A DNA stretch of 64,000 bases from Clostridia bacterium. GTDB lineage: Bacteria > Bacillota > Clostridia > Christensenellales > Pumilibacteraceae. This document shows, piece by piece, positions 34,083-42,723 of the stretch (position 1 is its first letter; every line of letters begins with the position of its first letter). Position numbers and translations under genes: made by a program. The notes below the pieces were generated by a model. The model did not search any database and was not told the DNA's origin. It saw only the letters and a program-made list of their open reading frames with translations. Location of the stretch: assembly GCA_022791055.1 (NCBI GenBank), contig JAAVYI010000017.1:1-64000 (forward strand), given 5' to 3'.

Positions 34083-36470
34083 ATGGCAGCGATCAGAAAG
34101 CCCAAAAACGCTTTGAAATTCTCCCGTCCCGCCTCTTGGTGGGGTTCGACTTGGCGCGAAGCGCTTCCGACCGGAAACGGCGTCATCGGCGCGGCCGTGT
34201 ACGGCGGCGCTGCGGAAGATGTTGTCATGATCAACCACAGCGACCTGTGGTGGCAGGGGCATGTCGGCGTGTTGCAAGACGTCGCCGATAAGTTGAAAGA
34301 CGTGCGTAAGAAAATGGACGACGGCGCCGTCAAAGAGGCCGAAAATATTTTGTCCAACGGTCTGATTACCAAGGGCTATCGGCCGCAGCTCAGCTATCCG
34401 CTGCCGCTTTGCGACTTTAAGATCAAAATGAACGTCGACCGCGCGCCGCGCGACTATGTGCGCGTTCTCAATATGGAGAGCGGCGAAGTGTCGGTTTCGT
34501 TCCGCGACGGCGCGTCCCGTTTCGAGCGCTCGATGTTCGTTTCGCGCGCGCAGGATATTATCGCATACGAGATCACGCGCACCGGCTCCAAGCCGATCGA
34601 CGTCAAGTTCTCGCTCGATCTGCACGAGCGTTTCAACGCGCGCACCCCGACGGCGATCAGCAAGCTGCCCGACGGCGTCAACACCAAGTACGAAAACTAC
34701 TTTATGTATTTTTCCGCGCGGTCGGACAACGGCACCGAGTTCGGCGTGGTCGGTTTTATCAACCATTACGGCGGCTCGCAGCAGGTTTCGGCCGACGGTA
34801 TTCGCATTTCTGGCGCGTCGAGTGTACTCGTACTCTTAAAGCCGTTTGTCGAAAGCCAGCGCGAAAAAGAGTGGAAGGGGTTGAAAACAAAACTTTCCTC
34901 GATCAAATCGACCTATGAAAAACTGTTAAAGGAGCATACGCCGCAGCACAGCAAGCTGTTCAATTCGGCCGAGTTCGATCTCGACGCCGCCGACCGCGAC
35001 GAGTTCGCCGACGTGCTGTTAGACAAGGCGTTCCAGACAGGCGAGTTGCCGGACGCGCTGATCGAAAAGCTGTGGGCGTTCGGCCGTTATCTGACCGTTT
35101 GCGGCTCGTCGCCTAATTCGTTGCCGTTGGCGCCGTATGGATTGTGGTGCGGCGACTACAAGGCGGAGAACGCGCAGATTCGCGCCGACGGCAGTTTGCA
35201 AAATACTTATGCGCACGTACTGACCGGCAATTTGGCCGACTATCTCAAGAGCGTATTTACCTATTACGAAAGCGTGCTTGACGACTTAAGGAAAAACGCC
35301 TCGCGTATCTACGGTTGCCGCGGTTTGTTGGTGCCGTCGATCATGGCGCACGGCACGGGCGTGTTCGGTCGCGTTGACAGCGGAGTGTTGCACTTTACCG
35401 CGGCCGGCGGTTGGATCGCCAAACTGTTCTACGATTACTATCTGTACACCGACGATGTCAAATTCTTAAAAGAACATGCCTTGCCGTTTATGAAAGAAGT
35501 GGCGATGTTCTACGAAGAGTTCTTCAAGGTCTCGGCCGACGGTTGCTACGACAGTTGTCCGTCGTATTCGCCGGGAACAACGCCTTTGAACTACGCGAGC
35601 GGCGGCGTGGATACGCTGGAGATCGCCCGCAACGCGACCGTCGATTTTGCCGTTGCGAAAGAGTTGTTGACCAACTTGATCGAGGGCAGCCAAATCGCCG
35701 GGGTCAACAAGAGCGACACCGTCAAATGGAAAGATATGCTGACGCGTATCCCCGACTATAAGCTCAACGAGGACGGCACGGTCAAAGAGTACTGCGACAG
35801 CCGTTTTACCGACAATCCGTCGGCCGTTTCCACCGCCATGTACTACCCGGTATACCCTGCGGCCGAAATCGACGAAAGTTCGGAACAGTTTAAGGCGTTC
35901 GGCATGACCGCCAAGCGGAAGGCGGCGACTTCCGTCGGGGCGCAGTCGGCGCAGTCGTTGATCGCGTATGCCAACGTGTTCACGCATTTGGGCGAGGGCG
36001 CGGTAGCTATGGAAATATTGACCAACATTGTCCGCTGTATGGCGATGAACAATTTGATCATTGCGTCCTCCGACTGGCGCGGCATGGGTATCGCCGCTAC
36101 CGATATTTGGGCTGGGTACAGCATCGAAGGCAATACCGGTTTGACCGGCGTTGTGCAAGATATGATTGTGCAATCGAAGTCGGATTCGATCCGCTTGTTG
36201 CCGTCGCTGCCCGACTCGCTCCCGAAAGGCGATATGACCGGCTTGCAAACGCGCACCGGCGCCGAACTTTCGGTCAACTGGGATATTAAACGCGGCGTGG
36301 TCATCGCCAAAATCAAATCGAGAAAGGCCAAGACCGTCAACGTAGTGCTGCCGAAAGGCGCCAAGAAAATGAAGTCGGTCGGAGAAAAGAGCATCGACTA
36401 TGCGACCGGCCTCGTCACCGGTTTGCCGCTGCCGGCCGGTAAGGTCGTCACCCTCGACATCCGTTTGTAA
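34083..36470 (+). CDS. GH95-like (alpha-L-fucosidase/galactosidase) protein, divergent active site
   Basis: A 795-residue cytoplasmic protein with GH95 architecture. The N-terminal beta domain contains ASWWGSTWREALPTGNGVIGAAVYGG and INHSDLWW (residues about 18-60), an alpha/alpha barrel follows (about 285-690), and a C-terminal beta domain has ELSVNWDIKRG. The known catalytic neighbourhood is unusual. Where typical members carry NLQGIWN and a later N-x-N, this one reads APYGLWCGDYKAENAQ. Where PSxSPEN usually appears, it reads PSYSPGTTP, without the Glu. It may have a shifted specificity or be inactive. No signal peptide, so it would act on imported sugars. It is monocistronic and not adjacent to the RpiR locus. 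Confidence 0.75.
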   Translation: MAAIRKPKNALKFSRPASWWGSTWREALPTGNGVIGAAVYGGAAEDVVMINHSDLWWQGHVGVLQDVADKLKDVRKKMDDGAVKEAENILSNGLITKGYRPQLSYPLPLCDFKIKMNVDRAPRDYVRVLNMESGEVSVSFRDGASRFERSMFVSRAQDIIAYEITRTGSKPIDVKFSLDLHERFNARTPTAISKLPDGVNTKYENYFMYFSARSDNGTEFGVVGFINHYGGSQQVSADGIRISGASSVLVLLKPFVESQREKEWKGLKTKLSSIKSTYEKLLKEHTPQHSKLFNSAEFDLDAADRDEFADVLLDKAFQTGELPDALIEKLWAFGRYLTVCGSSPNSLPLAPYGLWCGDYKAENAQIRADGSLQNTYAHVLTGNLADYLKSVFTYYESVLDDLRKNASRIYGCRGLLVPSIMAHGTGVFGRVDSGVLHFTAAGGWIAKLFYDYYLYTDDVKFLKEHALPFMKEVAMFYEEFFKVSADGCYDSCPSYSPGTTPLNYASGGVDTLEIARNATVDFAVAKELLTNLIEGSQIAGVNKSDTVKWKDMLTRIPDYKLNEDGTVKEYCDSRFTDNPSAVSTAMYYPVYPAAEIDESSEQFKAFGMTAKRKAATSVGAQSAQSLIAYANVFTHLGEGAVAMEILTNIVRCMAMNNLIIASSDWRGMGIAATDIWAGYSIEGNTGLTGVVQDMIVQSKSDSIRLLPSLPDSLPKGDMTGLQTRTGAELSVNWDIKRGVVIAKIKSRKAKTVNVVLPKGAKKMKSVGEKSIDYATGLVTGLPLPAGKVVTLDIRL

Positions 36471-36478
36471 AGACAAAA

Positions 36479-36517
36479 GAACCGACGCCAAGACAACTTC
36501 GCGTCGGTTTTGTTTTA
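36479..36517 (+). terminator. Rho-independent terminator
   Basis: AACCGACGC pairs with GCGTCGGTT around an 11- to 12-base loop, followed by TTGTTTT. Confidence 0.85.
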
Positions 36518-36529
36518 AACCATATAAAT

Positions 36530-37201
36530 ATGAATATAGAACAGCAATTCAATTTGATTGCGGCCGAATACGACTGTAACCGCAGAAAATTCATTCCGTG
36601 CTTTGATGATTTCTATCAAAATACGACTGCGTTTCTTGCCGCCCATATCGCCGCGCCGAAACGGGTTGTCGACCTGGGGGCGGGCACGGGACTGTTGACG
36701 CAGTTTTGGTTTCAGTCGTTCCCCAACGCCGAATATGTGTTACTGGATATTGCCGAGGAGATGTTACAGGTCGCCCGTAAACGGTTTGCCGGTATAGAGA
36801 CGGTATCCTATCAAGCGGGCAACTATCTTTACAAGTTGCCCGATATGCCTTTTGATGCCGTCATTTCCGCACTGTCCGTGCATCACCTGGAAGATGCGCA
36901 AAAAGGCAAGGTATTTGCCGACATATACGATCGGTTGCCGCGCGGCGGCATATTTGTCAACTACGACCAGTTTTGCGCCGACAGCCCGAAAATCGACGCT
37001 TGGCAGAACACATATTGGGAGAGACATTTGGCGCATAGCGGTTTGACCGAACAGGATCTCATGCTGTGGAAAGAACGGCGGAAGTTGGATAAAGAATGCT
37101 CTGTGCGCCGACAAACCGACATGCTGCGGCAATGCGGATTCGAAACGGAATGTATCTATTTGCAGCAAAAGTTCGCGGTCATTGCGGCGATTAAACGATA
37201 A
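36530..37201 (+). CDS. Class I SAM-dependent methyltransferase
   Basis: A 223-residue Rossmann methyltransferase. SAM-binding motif I is VVDLGAGTGLLTQF (about 46-59), the acidic loop is YVLLDIAEEML, and motif IV/VI is FDAVISALSVHHLED. The length and simple fold give no substrate. It starts shortly after a terminator, and read-through of that hairpin may be its only transcription; no clear promoter was found between 36518 and 36529. Confidence 0.85.
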   Translation: MNIEQQFNLIAAEYDCNRRKFIPCFDDFYQNTTAFLAAHIAAPKRVVDLGAGTGLLTQFWFQSFPNAEYVLLDIAEEMLQVARKRFAGIETVSYQAGNYLYKLPDMPFDAVISALSVHHLEDAQKGKVFADIYDRLPRGGIFVNYDQFCADSPKIDAWQNTYWERHLAHSGLTEQDLMLWKERRKLDKECSVRRQTDMLRQCGFETECIYLQQKFAVIAAIKR

Positions 37202-37239
37202 GAATGTCAATAAAGAGATTGCGCGCCGCCGAAAAGCCT

Positions 37240-37989
37240 TTAATCGAAAATGATCTCGGGGAGGCGGTCGGTGGTGAAATAGTTGCGGACGTCGCGGTCG
37301 CAAACCATACAGTCGAACGCGCCGAGCGAACAAAGCCGATAGGGCGACGTGCGGCCGAATTTGGTGCCGTCGCATAAAAATACGCTTTTTTCGGCGTTTG
37401 CGCACATGACGTTGCGCAGTGTGTTTTCGTCCTCGAAACAGTCGTATATTTCGCCGTTTGCGCTCACCGATTGCGCCGAAACAAACGCAATGTCGGCGTG
37501 AAATGCGCGCACGGTATTTTCGGCGTGACGACCGATAAGCACGGAGCCGTTGACCGGAGAAATCAGTCCGCCGGTGGAATAGGCGGGAATCTTGTTGCGC
37601 GCCAGCAGCGAAAGCGTGTCGATACCGTTGGTGACCACTTTGATATTTTTGAAATCGGTCAAATATGCGGCGATAAAAAATGCCGACGTCGAGCCGTCGA
37701 GAAAAATCATGTCGCCGTTTTTGATCAGCTTGATCGCAGAAAGCGCGATCTTTTTCTTTTCCAAACTGTTCTGATGCGAGCGGAATGTAAAGCTGGGGAA
37801 AAACTCGTATTCGTCGTTGATACGCGCACCGCCGTGCGTGCGCGTGATCAATCCCTTGTCCTGTAGCGCCGTCAATTTACGGCGCACGGTCGAATCGCTG
37901 ATGTACAGCGTCGAAGAAAATTCTTCTATATCGACCTGCTTTTTTTGCCGCAACAGTTCCAGCATTTCTTTTTCGAGGTTGTCTTTCAC
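37240..37989 (-). CDS. DeoR/GlpR family regulator
   Basis: A 249-residue repressor with an N-terminal HTH (VDIEEFSSTLYISDSTVRRKLTALQDKGLITRTHGGARI, about 19-57) and the DeoRC sugar-phosphate sensor domain (IKNGDMIFLDGSTSAFFIAAYL, KVVTNGIDTL, SVFLCDGTKFG). GTG start with GGAGG upstream. It is divergent from the glpA-like operon across 151 bases that hold repeats and a promoter, so control of that operon by a phosphorylated metabolite such as glycerol-3-phosphate is the likely role. Confidence 0.92.
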   Translation of the reverse strand: MKDNLEKEMLELLRQKKQVDIEEFSSTLYISDSTVRRKLTALQDKGLITRTHGGARINDEYEFFPSFTFRSHQNSLEKKKIALSAIKLIKNGDMIFLDGSTSAFFIAAYLTDFKNIKVVTNGIDTLSLLARNKIPAYSTGGLISPVNGSVLIGRHAENTVRAFHADIAFVSAQSVSANGEIYDCFEDENTLRNVMCANAEKSVFLCDGTKFGRTSPYRLCSLGAFDCMVCDRDVRNYFTTDRLPEIIFD

Positions 37990-38001
37990 GGTTTCCTCCC
38001 T

Positions 38002-38072
38002 AAAACGCGCAAAACGCGCAATATCTTTGACTGTTCGCGCTGTTTTCAGTCAATATGCGCAAAAAGCATATT
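38002..38072. promoter_or_regulatory. Probable DeoR operator region
   Basis: Two tandem copies of AAAACGCGC (38002-38010 and 38011-38019) lie near the regulator start. An inverted repeat AATATGC-N7-GCATATT (38052-38058 with 38066-38072) lies just upstream of the operon -35 box. GCGCAAAA recurs in both. Binding by the divergent DeoR protein is inferred. Confidence 0.55.
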
Positions 38073-38078
38073 TTGCTA

Positions 38079-38107
38079 TTGAATATTTTGCCTGTTTGCA
38101 TTATAAT
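38079..38107 (+). promoter_or_regulatory. Promoter of the glpA-like operon
   Basis: TTGAAT (38079-38084), 17 bases, TATAAT (38102-38107), 33 bases before the start codon. Confidence 0.8.
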
Positions 38108-38140
38108 ATAAAGGAATCGATATGTCAAGCGGAGGGGACT

Positions 38141-39565
38141 ATGTACGATTGTGTTGTAATAGGCGGCGGCGTCGTCGGCGGCACGGTTTTGCGCGAACTG
38201 ACGAAGTACGATTTGCGCGCCGTTTTGCTGGAAAAAGAAAACGACGTCGGAATGGGGGCGAGCCGCGCCAACAGCGGCATCGTACATGCGGGATTCGATG
38301 CGCCGCCGAATACGAATAAAGCCAAGTTTAACGTCGCCGGCAACAAGATGATGCCGACATATTGCGCCGATCTCGGCGTCAAATACCGCAACAACGGTTC
38401 GCTCGTCGTCGCGTTTTCCGACGAGGATAAGAACACGTTGCACGAACTCAAAAAGCGCGGCGAAGAAAACGGCGTGACCGGGCTACAAATTCTCGACGCG
38501 AAAGCGCTCAAAACAAAAGAGCCGCATATTTCCGCGCAGGCGATAGGCGCGCTGTATGCGCCGACGGGCGGGATCGTTTGTCCGTATGAACTGACGGTTG
38601 CCGCGATCGGCAACGCCATGGACAACGGCGCCGATCTTTTGACCGATTTCGACGTCGAGAAAATCGAAAAGAAAAGCGACGGCTTTCACGTGTATGCCGC
38701 GGACGGCCGTAGCGTAACGGGCAAACTGCTATTGAACTGCGCGGGGCTTGCCGGCGGGAAGATCGCCGCGCTTGCGGGCGACGAATCGATACGGATCTAC
38801 CCGCGCAAAGGCGAATACATATTGCTCGACCGCGAAAGCGGCGACTACATTTCGCACACGCTGTTTTTTGCGCCGACCAAGCGCGGTAAAGGCGTGCTGA
38901 TCTCGCAAACGGTCGACAACAACGTTATCGTCGGGCCGACTGCGATCGAGCAGGACGGCACGGAAACGACGGCCGAAGGACTGGGGTACATTGGGGAAAA
39001 GTCGCGCGAGATGTGTCCGGATCTGCCGCTGTATAATACGATCACTTCGTTTGCGGGCGTGCGGGCGTACAGCGACCGACATGATTTCGTCATCGAAGAA
39101 AGCGCGACGGTCGACGGGCTGATCCACTGCGTCGGTATCGAATCGCCGGGGCTGACGAGCGCGCCCGCGATCGCCGAATATGTGGCGAGTACGTTGGTCG
39201 CCAAACACATTGCGCTTAAAAAGAACGATCGGTTCGATCCGATTCGACAGCCCGACTGCTTTTTCAAAAACCTATCGACCGAAGAAAAGAACGCCGTGAT
39301 CAAGCGCGATCCCGCTTACGGCAAGATCGTCTGTCGCTGCGAGCAGGTGACCGAGGGCGAGATCGTGCGCGCGATCCGTGAAAATCCGCCGGCAAAAAGT
39401 GTCGACGCCGTCAAGCGTCGAACGCGGTCGGGCATGGGGCGGTGTCAAGGCGGTTTTTGTCAGCCGCATATCGCGGAAATTTTGGCGCGCGAATTGGGCA
39501 TTCGATTCGAGGACGTCACCAAAAGCGGCAAAGGCTCGCAGCTTGTTCGGGAGAAAACAAAATGA
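38141..39565 (+). CDS. GlpA-like FAD dehydrogenase with C-terminal [2Fe-2S] domain
   Basis: A 474-residue flavoprotein of the DAO/GlpA type, probably oxidising glycerol-3-phosphate anaerobically. The FAD fold is at the N-terminus (DCVVIGGGVVGGTVLRELT), GASRANSGIVHAGFD follows, and a BFD-like Fer2 domain closes the protein (about 395-465) with Cys in VCRCEQVTEG and GMGRCQGGFC. The ATG at 38141 has GGAGGGG upstream; the frame is open further left but crosses the promoter. It is the first gene of a coupled trio with a second flavoprotein and a DUF1667 protein, a common Bacillota arrangement. Confidence 0.88.
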   Translation: MYDCVVIGGGVVGGTVLRELTKYDLRAVLLEKENDVGMGASRANSGIVHAGFDAPPNTNKAKFNVAGNKMMPTYCADLGVKYRNNGSLVVAFSDEDKNTLHELKKRGEENGVTGLQILDAKALKTKEPHISAQAIGALYAPTGGIVCPYELTVAAIGNAMDNGADLLTDFDVEKIEKKSDGFHVYAADGRSVTGKLLLNCAGLAGGKIAALAGDESIRIYPRKGEYILLDRESGDYISHTLFFAPTKRGKGVLISQTVDNNVIVGPTAIEQDGTETTAEGLGYIGEKSREMCPDLPLYNTITSFAGVRAYSDRHDFVIEESATVDGLIHCVGIESPGLTSAPAIAEYVASTLVAKHIALKKNDRFDPIRQPDCFFKNLSTEEKNAVIKRDPAYGKIVCRCEQVTEGEIVRAIRENPPAKSVDAVKRRTRSGMGRCQGGFCQPHIAEILARELGIRFEDVTKSGKGSQLVREKTK

Positions 39566-40815
39566 GAAATTGCGATATAGCGATCATCGGCGGCGGACCC
39601 GCCGGGCTGGCGGCGGCGATCGCCGCATACGATAAGGGCGTAAAAAACATTTTGATCTTCGAGCGCGAAGAAAAGACGGGCGGGATCCTCAAGCAGTGCA
39701 TTCACAACGGTTTCGGCCTCACGCGCTTTCAAGAGAGTTTGACCGGCCCCGAATACGCGGCGCGCTTTGTCGAAGCGGTCGAAAAGCGCAACATCGAAAC
39801 GCTGATCAATACGACGGTGCTTTCGCTTTCGAACGACAAGACGATCACCGCAATCAATCCGACCGACGGCGTGTTCACCGTGCGCGCAAAGGCCGTTATT
39901 TTGGCCATGGGTTGCCGCGAACGAAGCCGCGGCGCGCTCAACATCGCGGGCAGCCGTCCCGCCGGGATCTATTCGGCCGGCACTGCGCAAAAGTACGTCA
40001 ACATAAAAGGCTATTTGCCGGGGAAAGAAGTGGTAATTTTAGGTTCGGGCGACATCGGGCTGATCATGGCGCGGCGCATGACGTTAGAGGGCGCCAAGGT
40101 GCACGCGGTCTGCGAGATCATGCCGTATTCAAGCGGCTTAAAGCGTAATATCGTCCAGTGCCTCGACGATTTCGGAATCCCGCTTTATCTCAATCACACG
40201 ATTACACGCATCGACGGCGGTGACCGCGTTACCGGCGTAGAGATCTCGCGCGTTGACGAGAATAAACAGCCGATCGCCGGCACGCAAAGGTATTTCCCTT
40301 GCGATACGGTGCTGTTTTCGGTCGGGCTGATCCCCGAAAACGAGCTGACCAAAGGCGCGGATATTCCGCTGTCGCCAAAGACGCGCGGCGCCGTCGTCTA
40401 TCAAAACCGCGAAACGCTCGTAGGCGGCGTTTTCGCTTGCGGCAACGTGTTGCAAGTGCATGACCTCGTTGACTTTGTTTCCGAAGAGGCCGAAACGGCC
40501 GGCCGCGGCGCAGCCGATTACGTGTCGGGCGGCGGCGGAGACAAAGCGCCGCTCGACGTGCTGAACGGGCAAAATATTTCCTATGTCTTGCCGCAAAAAA
40601 TCGATAAGAACCTTGCGGGCGACGTCAAACTGTTTTTCCGCGTGAATAACACGTTCAAAAACTGTACGATCAAAGCCGTCAGCGGCGATACGGAACTTAG
40701 TGCGCGCAAGAAAAAGATCGCCGTTCCCGGGGAGATGGAAACGCTTATCCTAAAGGCCGATTCGATCGCGTCGGCGTATGCGCCGATCACCGTATTTTTG
40801 GAGGAAGAGGCATGA
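39562..40815 (+). CDS. FAD/NAD(P)-dependent oxidoreductase, partner of the GlpA-like subunit
   Basis: A 417-residue pyridine-nucleotide-disulfide-type oxidoreductase. The FAD fold is CDIAIIGGGPAGLAAAIAAYD, the NAD fold is EVVILGSGDIGLIMARRM (about 155-172), and a C-terminal FAD contact is ETLVGGVFACGNVLQVHDLVD. ATGA overlap joins it to the genes on both sides. It probably transfers electrons from the first subunit to NAD or a carrier. It differs from E. coli GlpB but fills the second-subunit position in clostridial operons. Confidence 0.87.
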   Translation: MRNCDIAIIGGGPAGLAAAIAAYDKGVKNILIFEREEKTGGILKQCIHNGFGLTRFQESLTGPEYAARFVEAVEKRNIETLINTTVLSLSNDKTITAINPTDGVFTVRAKAVILAMGCRERSRGALNIAGSRPAGIYSAGTAQKYVNIKGYLPGKEVVILGSGDIGLIMARRMTLEGAKVHAVCEIMPYSSGLKRNIVQCLDDFGIPLYLNHTITRIDGGDRVTGVEISRVDENKQPIAGTQRYFPCDTVLFSVGLIPENELTKGADIPLSPKTRGAVVYQNRETLVGGVFACGNVLQVHDLVDFVSEEAETAGRGAADYVSGGGGDKAPLDVLNGQNISYVLPQKIDKNLAGDVKLFFRVNNTFKNCTIKAVSGDTELSARKKKIAVPGEMETLILKADSIASAYAPITVFLEEEA

Positions 40816-41174
40816 AAGAAAAAAGAAGTTTGACTTGCGTAGAATGCCCGATGGGATGCAGTATCGAAGTCGAAACGGAGAACGGCGTCGCGGTGTCGGT
40901 CAAAGGCAATTCGTGTCCGCGCGGCAAGCTGTACGCCGAAAACGAGATCGTCTGCCCGAAACGCGTACTCACCTCGACGGTGCGTGCGGCGAGCGGCGAA
41001 ATGATCCCGGTCAAAACCAGTTCGCCGATCCCCAAGGCGTCAATGCTCGCCATCATGCAAACGATCAATGCCGTGCATCCTACGTTGCCGCTGAAAATAG
41101 GCGATGTGCTTGTGCATGACATTGCCGACGGCGTCGATTTGGTTGTAGCAGGTTGCGTGGAAACGCATATATAA
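40812..41174 (+). CDS. DUF1667 protein (small Cys-rich electron-transfer-like subunit)
   Basis: A 120-residue protein with Cys clusters at the N-terminus (CVECPMGCSIEVE, then NSCPRGKLYAENEIVCPKR), typical of DUF1667, which follows GlpA-like flavoproteins in many anaerobes. The pattern suggests an iron-sulfur or metal-binding subunit. ATGA overlap with the preceding gene shows coupled synthesis of all three proteins. Confidence 0.88.
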   Translation: MKEKRSLTCVECPMGCSIEVETENGVAVSVKGNSCPRGKLYAENEIVCPKRVLTSTVRAASGEMIPVKTSSPIPKASMLAIMQTINAVHPTLPLKIGDVLVHDIADGVDLVVAGCVETHI

Positions 41175-41180
41175 AGATAC

Positions 41181-41837
41181 ATGGAAAGAGTCATTTTCGA
41201 ACTGGCGCAACTGCTCAACGTCTTGCTGGCCGCGATCTTAGGCGGCGCGATCGGCTTCGAACGCAAACTGCGTTTTAAAGAAGCCGGCATTCGCACGCAT
41301 ACCATCGTCAGTATCGGCGCCGCGCTGATCATGGTGGTGTCTAAGGGCGGTTTCGAGGACGGCACGGCGGACATGTCGCGCGTGGCCGCGCAGATCGTTT
41401 CGGGCGTCGGCTTTTTAGGCGCGGGCATCATTATCTTGCGCGGGCAAAAGATGCGCGGGCTGACGACGGCGGCGGGCATTTGGGCGACCGCGGGCGTCGG
41501 CATGGCGTGCGGCGGCGAGCTGTATATCGTCGCGGTCGGCGCGACGATCATCTTGATCGGCGTGCAATGCCTGACGCATTCCGGGCTGAAACTTTTCAAA
41601 GTCAAAAAGTATTACACGGTCAAGATCAAATTTCGCCGCAACGACGGCGTGGGCGATAAGATCAAGGAACTGTTCCAAGTCGAACGGTTTTACCGTTTGG
41701 CCTTGGAACGGCGCGGCGACGAAACGTTCTACAGCGCGACGCTACATACCGGCACCGAATTTTCGTCGACGCAGCTCGATGAGATCATGCGCGAAAACGA
41801 ATGTATCGACCTACTGGAACGCTGCGACGACGAGTAG
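41181..41837 (+). CDS. MgtC/SapB family membrane protein
   Basis: A 218-residue protein with four to five membrane helices and the family signature GGAIGFERKLRFKEAGIRTHTIVSIGAAL near the N-terminus, then GVGFLGAGIIILRGQKMRGLTTAAGIWATAGVGMACG. A soluble ACT-like C-terminal domain follows (about 145-218). MgtC proteins are linked to magnesium limitation and virulence in other bacteria; here it is 6 bases after the DUF1667 gene and ends the operon. The functional link to the dehydrogenase is unclear. Confidence 0.9.
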   Translation: MERVIFELAQLLNVLLAAILGGAIGFERKLRFKEAGIRTHTIVSIGAALIMVVSKGGFEDGTADMSRVAAQIVSGVGFLGAGIIILRGQKMRGLTTAAGIWATAGVGMACGGELYIVAVGATIILIGVQCLTHSGLKLFKVKKYYTVKIKFRRNDGVGDKIKELFQVERFYRLALERRGDETFYSATLHTGTEFSSTQLDEIMRENECIDLLERCDDE

Positions 41838-41912
41838 GAAAACGGAGAAATCAAACAAATGCGGATCTGTAAGGGCATAACCGCAAGATCGACTTAAGAA
41901 AGCCGTCACGAC

Positions 41913-41943
41913 AAAAAATCGAGGCGTTTGACCTCGATTTTTT
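41913..41943. terminator. Bidirectional terminator between the mgtC-like gene and dapB
   Basis: A perfect 12-bp stem AAAAAATCGAGG/CCTCGATTTTTT with a 7-base loop, T tract in both directions. Confidence 0.93.
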
Positions 41944-41994
41944 CTATTTACTCTTCTTATAATTGTGCGGCCGCAGTCAGCCGTTGGGTTGCCG

Positions 41995-42723
41995 TTACAG
42001 TACGTCTTTCATGCTGTATAAGCCGGGCGCGGCGGTTAAAAGGAAGTGCGCCGCACGGAACGCGCCTTGCGCAAACACGACGCGGGAAAGGGCGGTGTGC
42101 GAAATGGAAACGGTTTCATCCTTGCCGCAGAACAGCACGTCGTGTTCGCCGACAATGGTGCCGCCGCGCACGGCGTGAATGCCGATCTCGCCCTCGTTGC
42201 GGGGGCAGTGTCCGTTTCGGCCGTACACATAGGGCGCCGTACCGCGCGCGTCTCTGGCTGCGTCCGCAAGCAGCAACGCCGTGCCGGACGGCGCGTCGAC
42301 TTTTTTGTTGTGGTGCTTTTCAACGATCTCGATGTCGTAATTTCCGAGCGCCTTGGCCGCTTGTGCGACCAGGGACAGCAAGAGGTTGACGCCGACGCTC
42401 ATATTAGCCGACTTGAGAACAGGGACTTCGCGCGAAAGTTGCTCGATTTCCGCCAGCTGTTTTTCGCTGTAGCCGGTGGTAGCCAGCACGACCGGCGTTT
42501 TGTGCGCGCGGGACAGGGCGACGACCGCGTCGAGCAGTTCGGGGCGGGAGAAGTCGATAATGACGTCGAATGCGACGTTGACGGCGCTCGCGTCGGCAAA
42601 CGTCGGCACGGTAGGGTGCGGAACGCGGTCGAGGCCGCCCACCGCCGTAAAGCCCGATTCGGCCGCCGTATCGACCAACATGCGACCCATTTTTCCGTTG
42701 ATACCGATGATGAATGCGCGCAT
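41995..42723 (-). CDS. dapB: 4-hydroxy-tetrahydrodipicolinate reductase
   Basis: Reduces the DapA product in the diaminopimelate/lysine pathway. A 242-residue enzyme with the NAD(P) fold FIIGINGKMGRMLVDTA, the nucleotide loop VVLATTGYS and the catalytic block EIVEKHHNKKVDAPSGTA (about 144-161). It overlaps the dapA stop (TAATG) and is the last gene of the riboswitch-controlled asd-dapA-dapB operon. Confidence 0.96.
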   Translation of the reverse strand: MRAFIIGINGKMGRMLVDTAAESGFTAVGGLDRVPHPTVPTFADASAVNVAFDVIIDFSRPELLDAVVALSRAHKTPVVLATTGYSEKQLAEIEQLSREVPVLKSANMSVGVNLLLSLVAQAAKALGNYDIEIVEKHHNKKVDAPSGTALLLADAARDARGTAPYVYGRNGHCPRNEGEIGIHAVRGGTIVGEHDVLFCGKDETVSISHTALSRVVFAQGAFRAAHFLLTAAPGLYSMKDVL

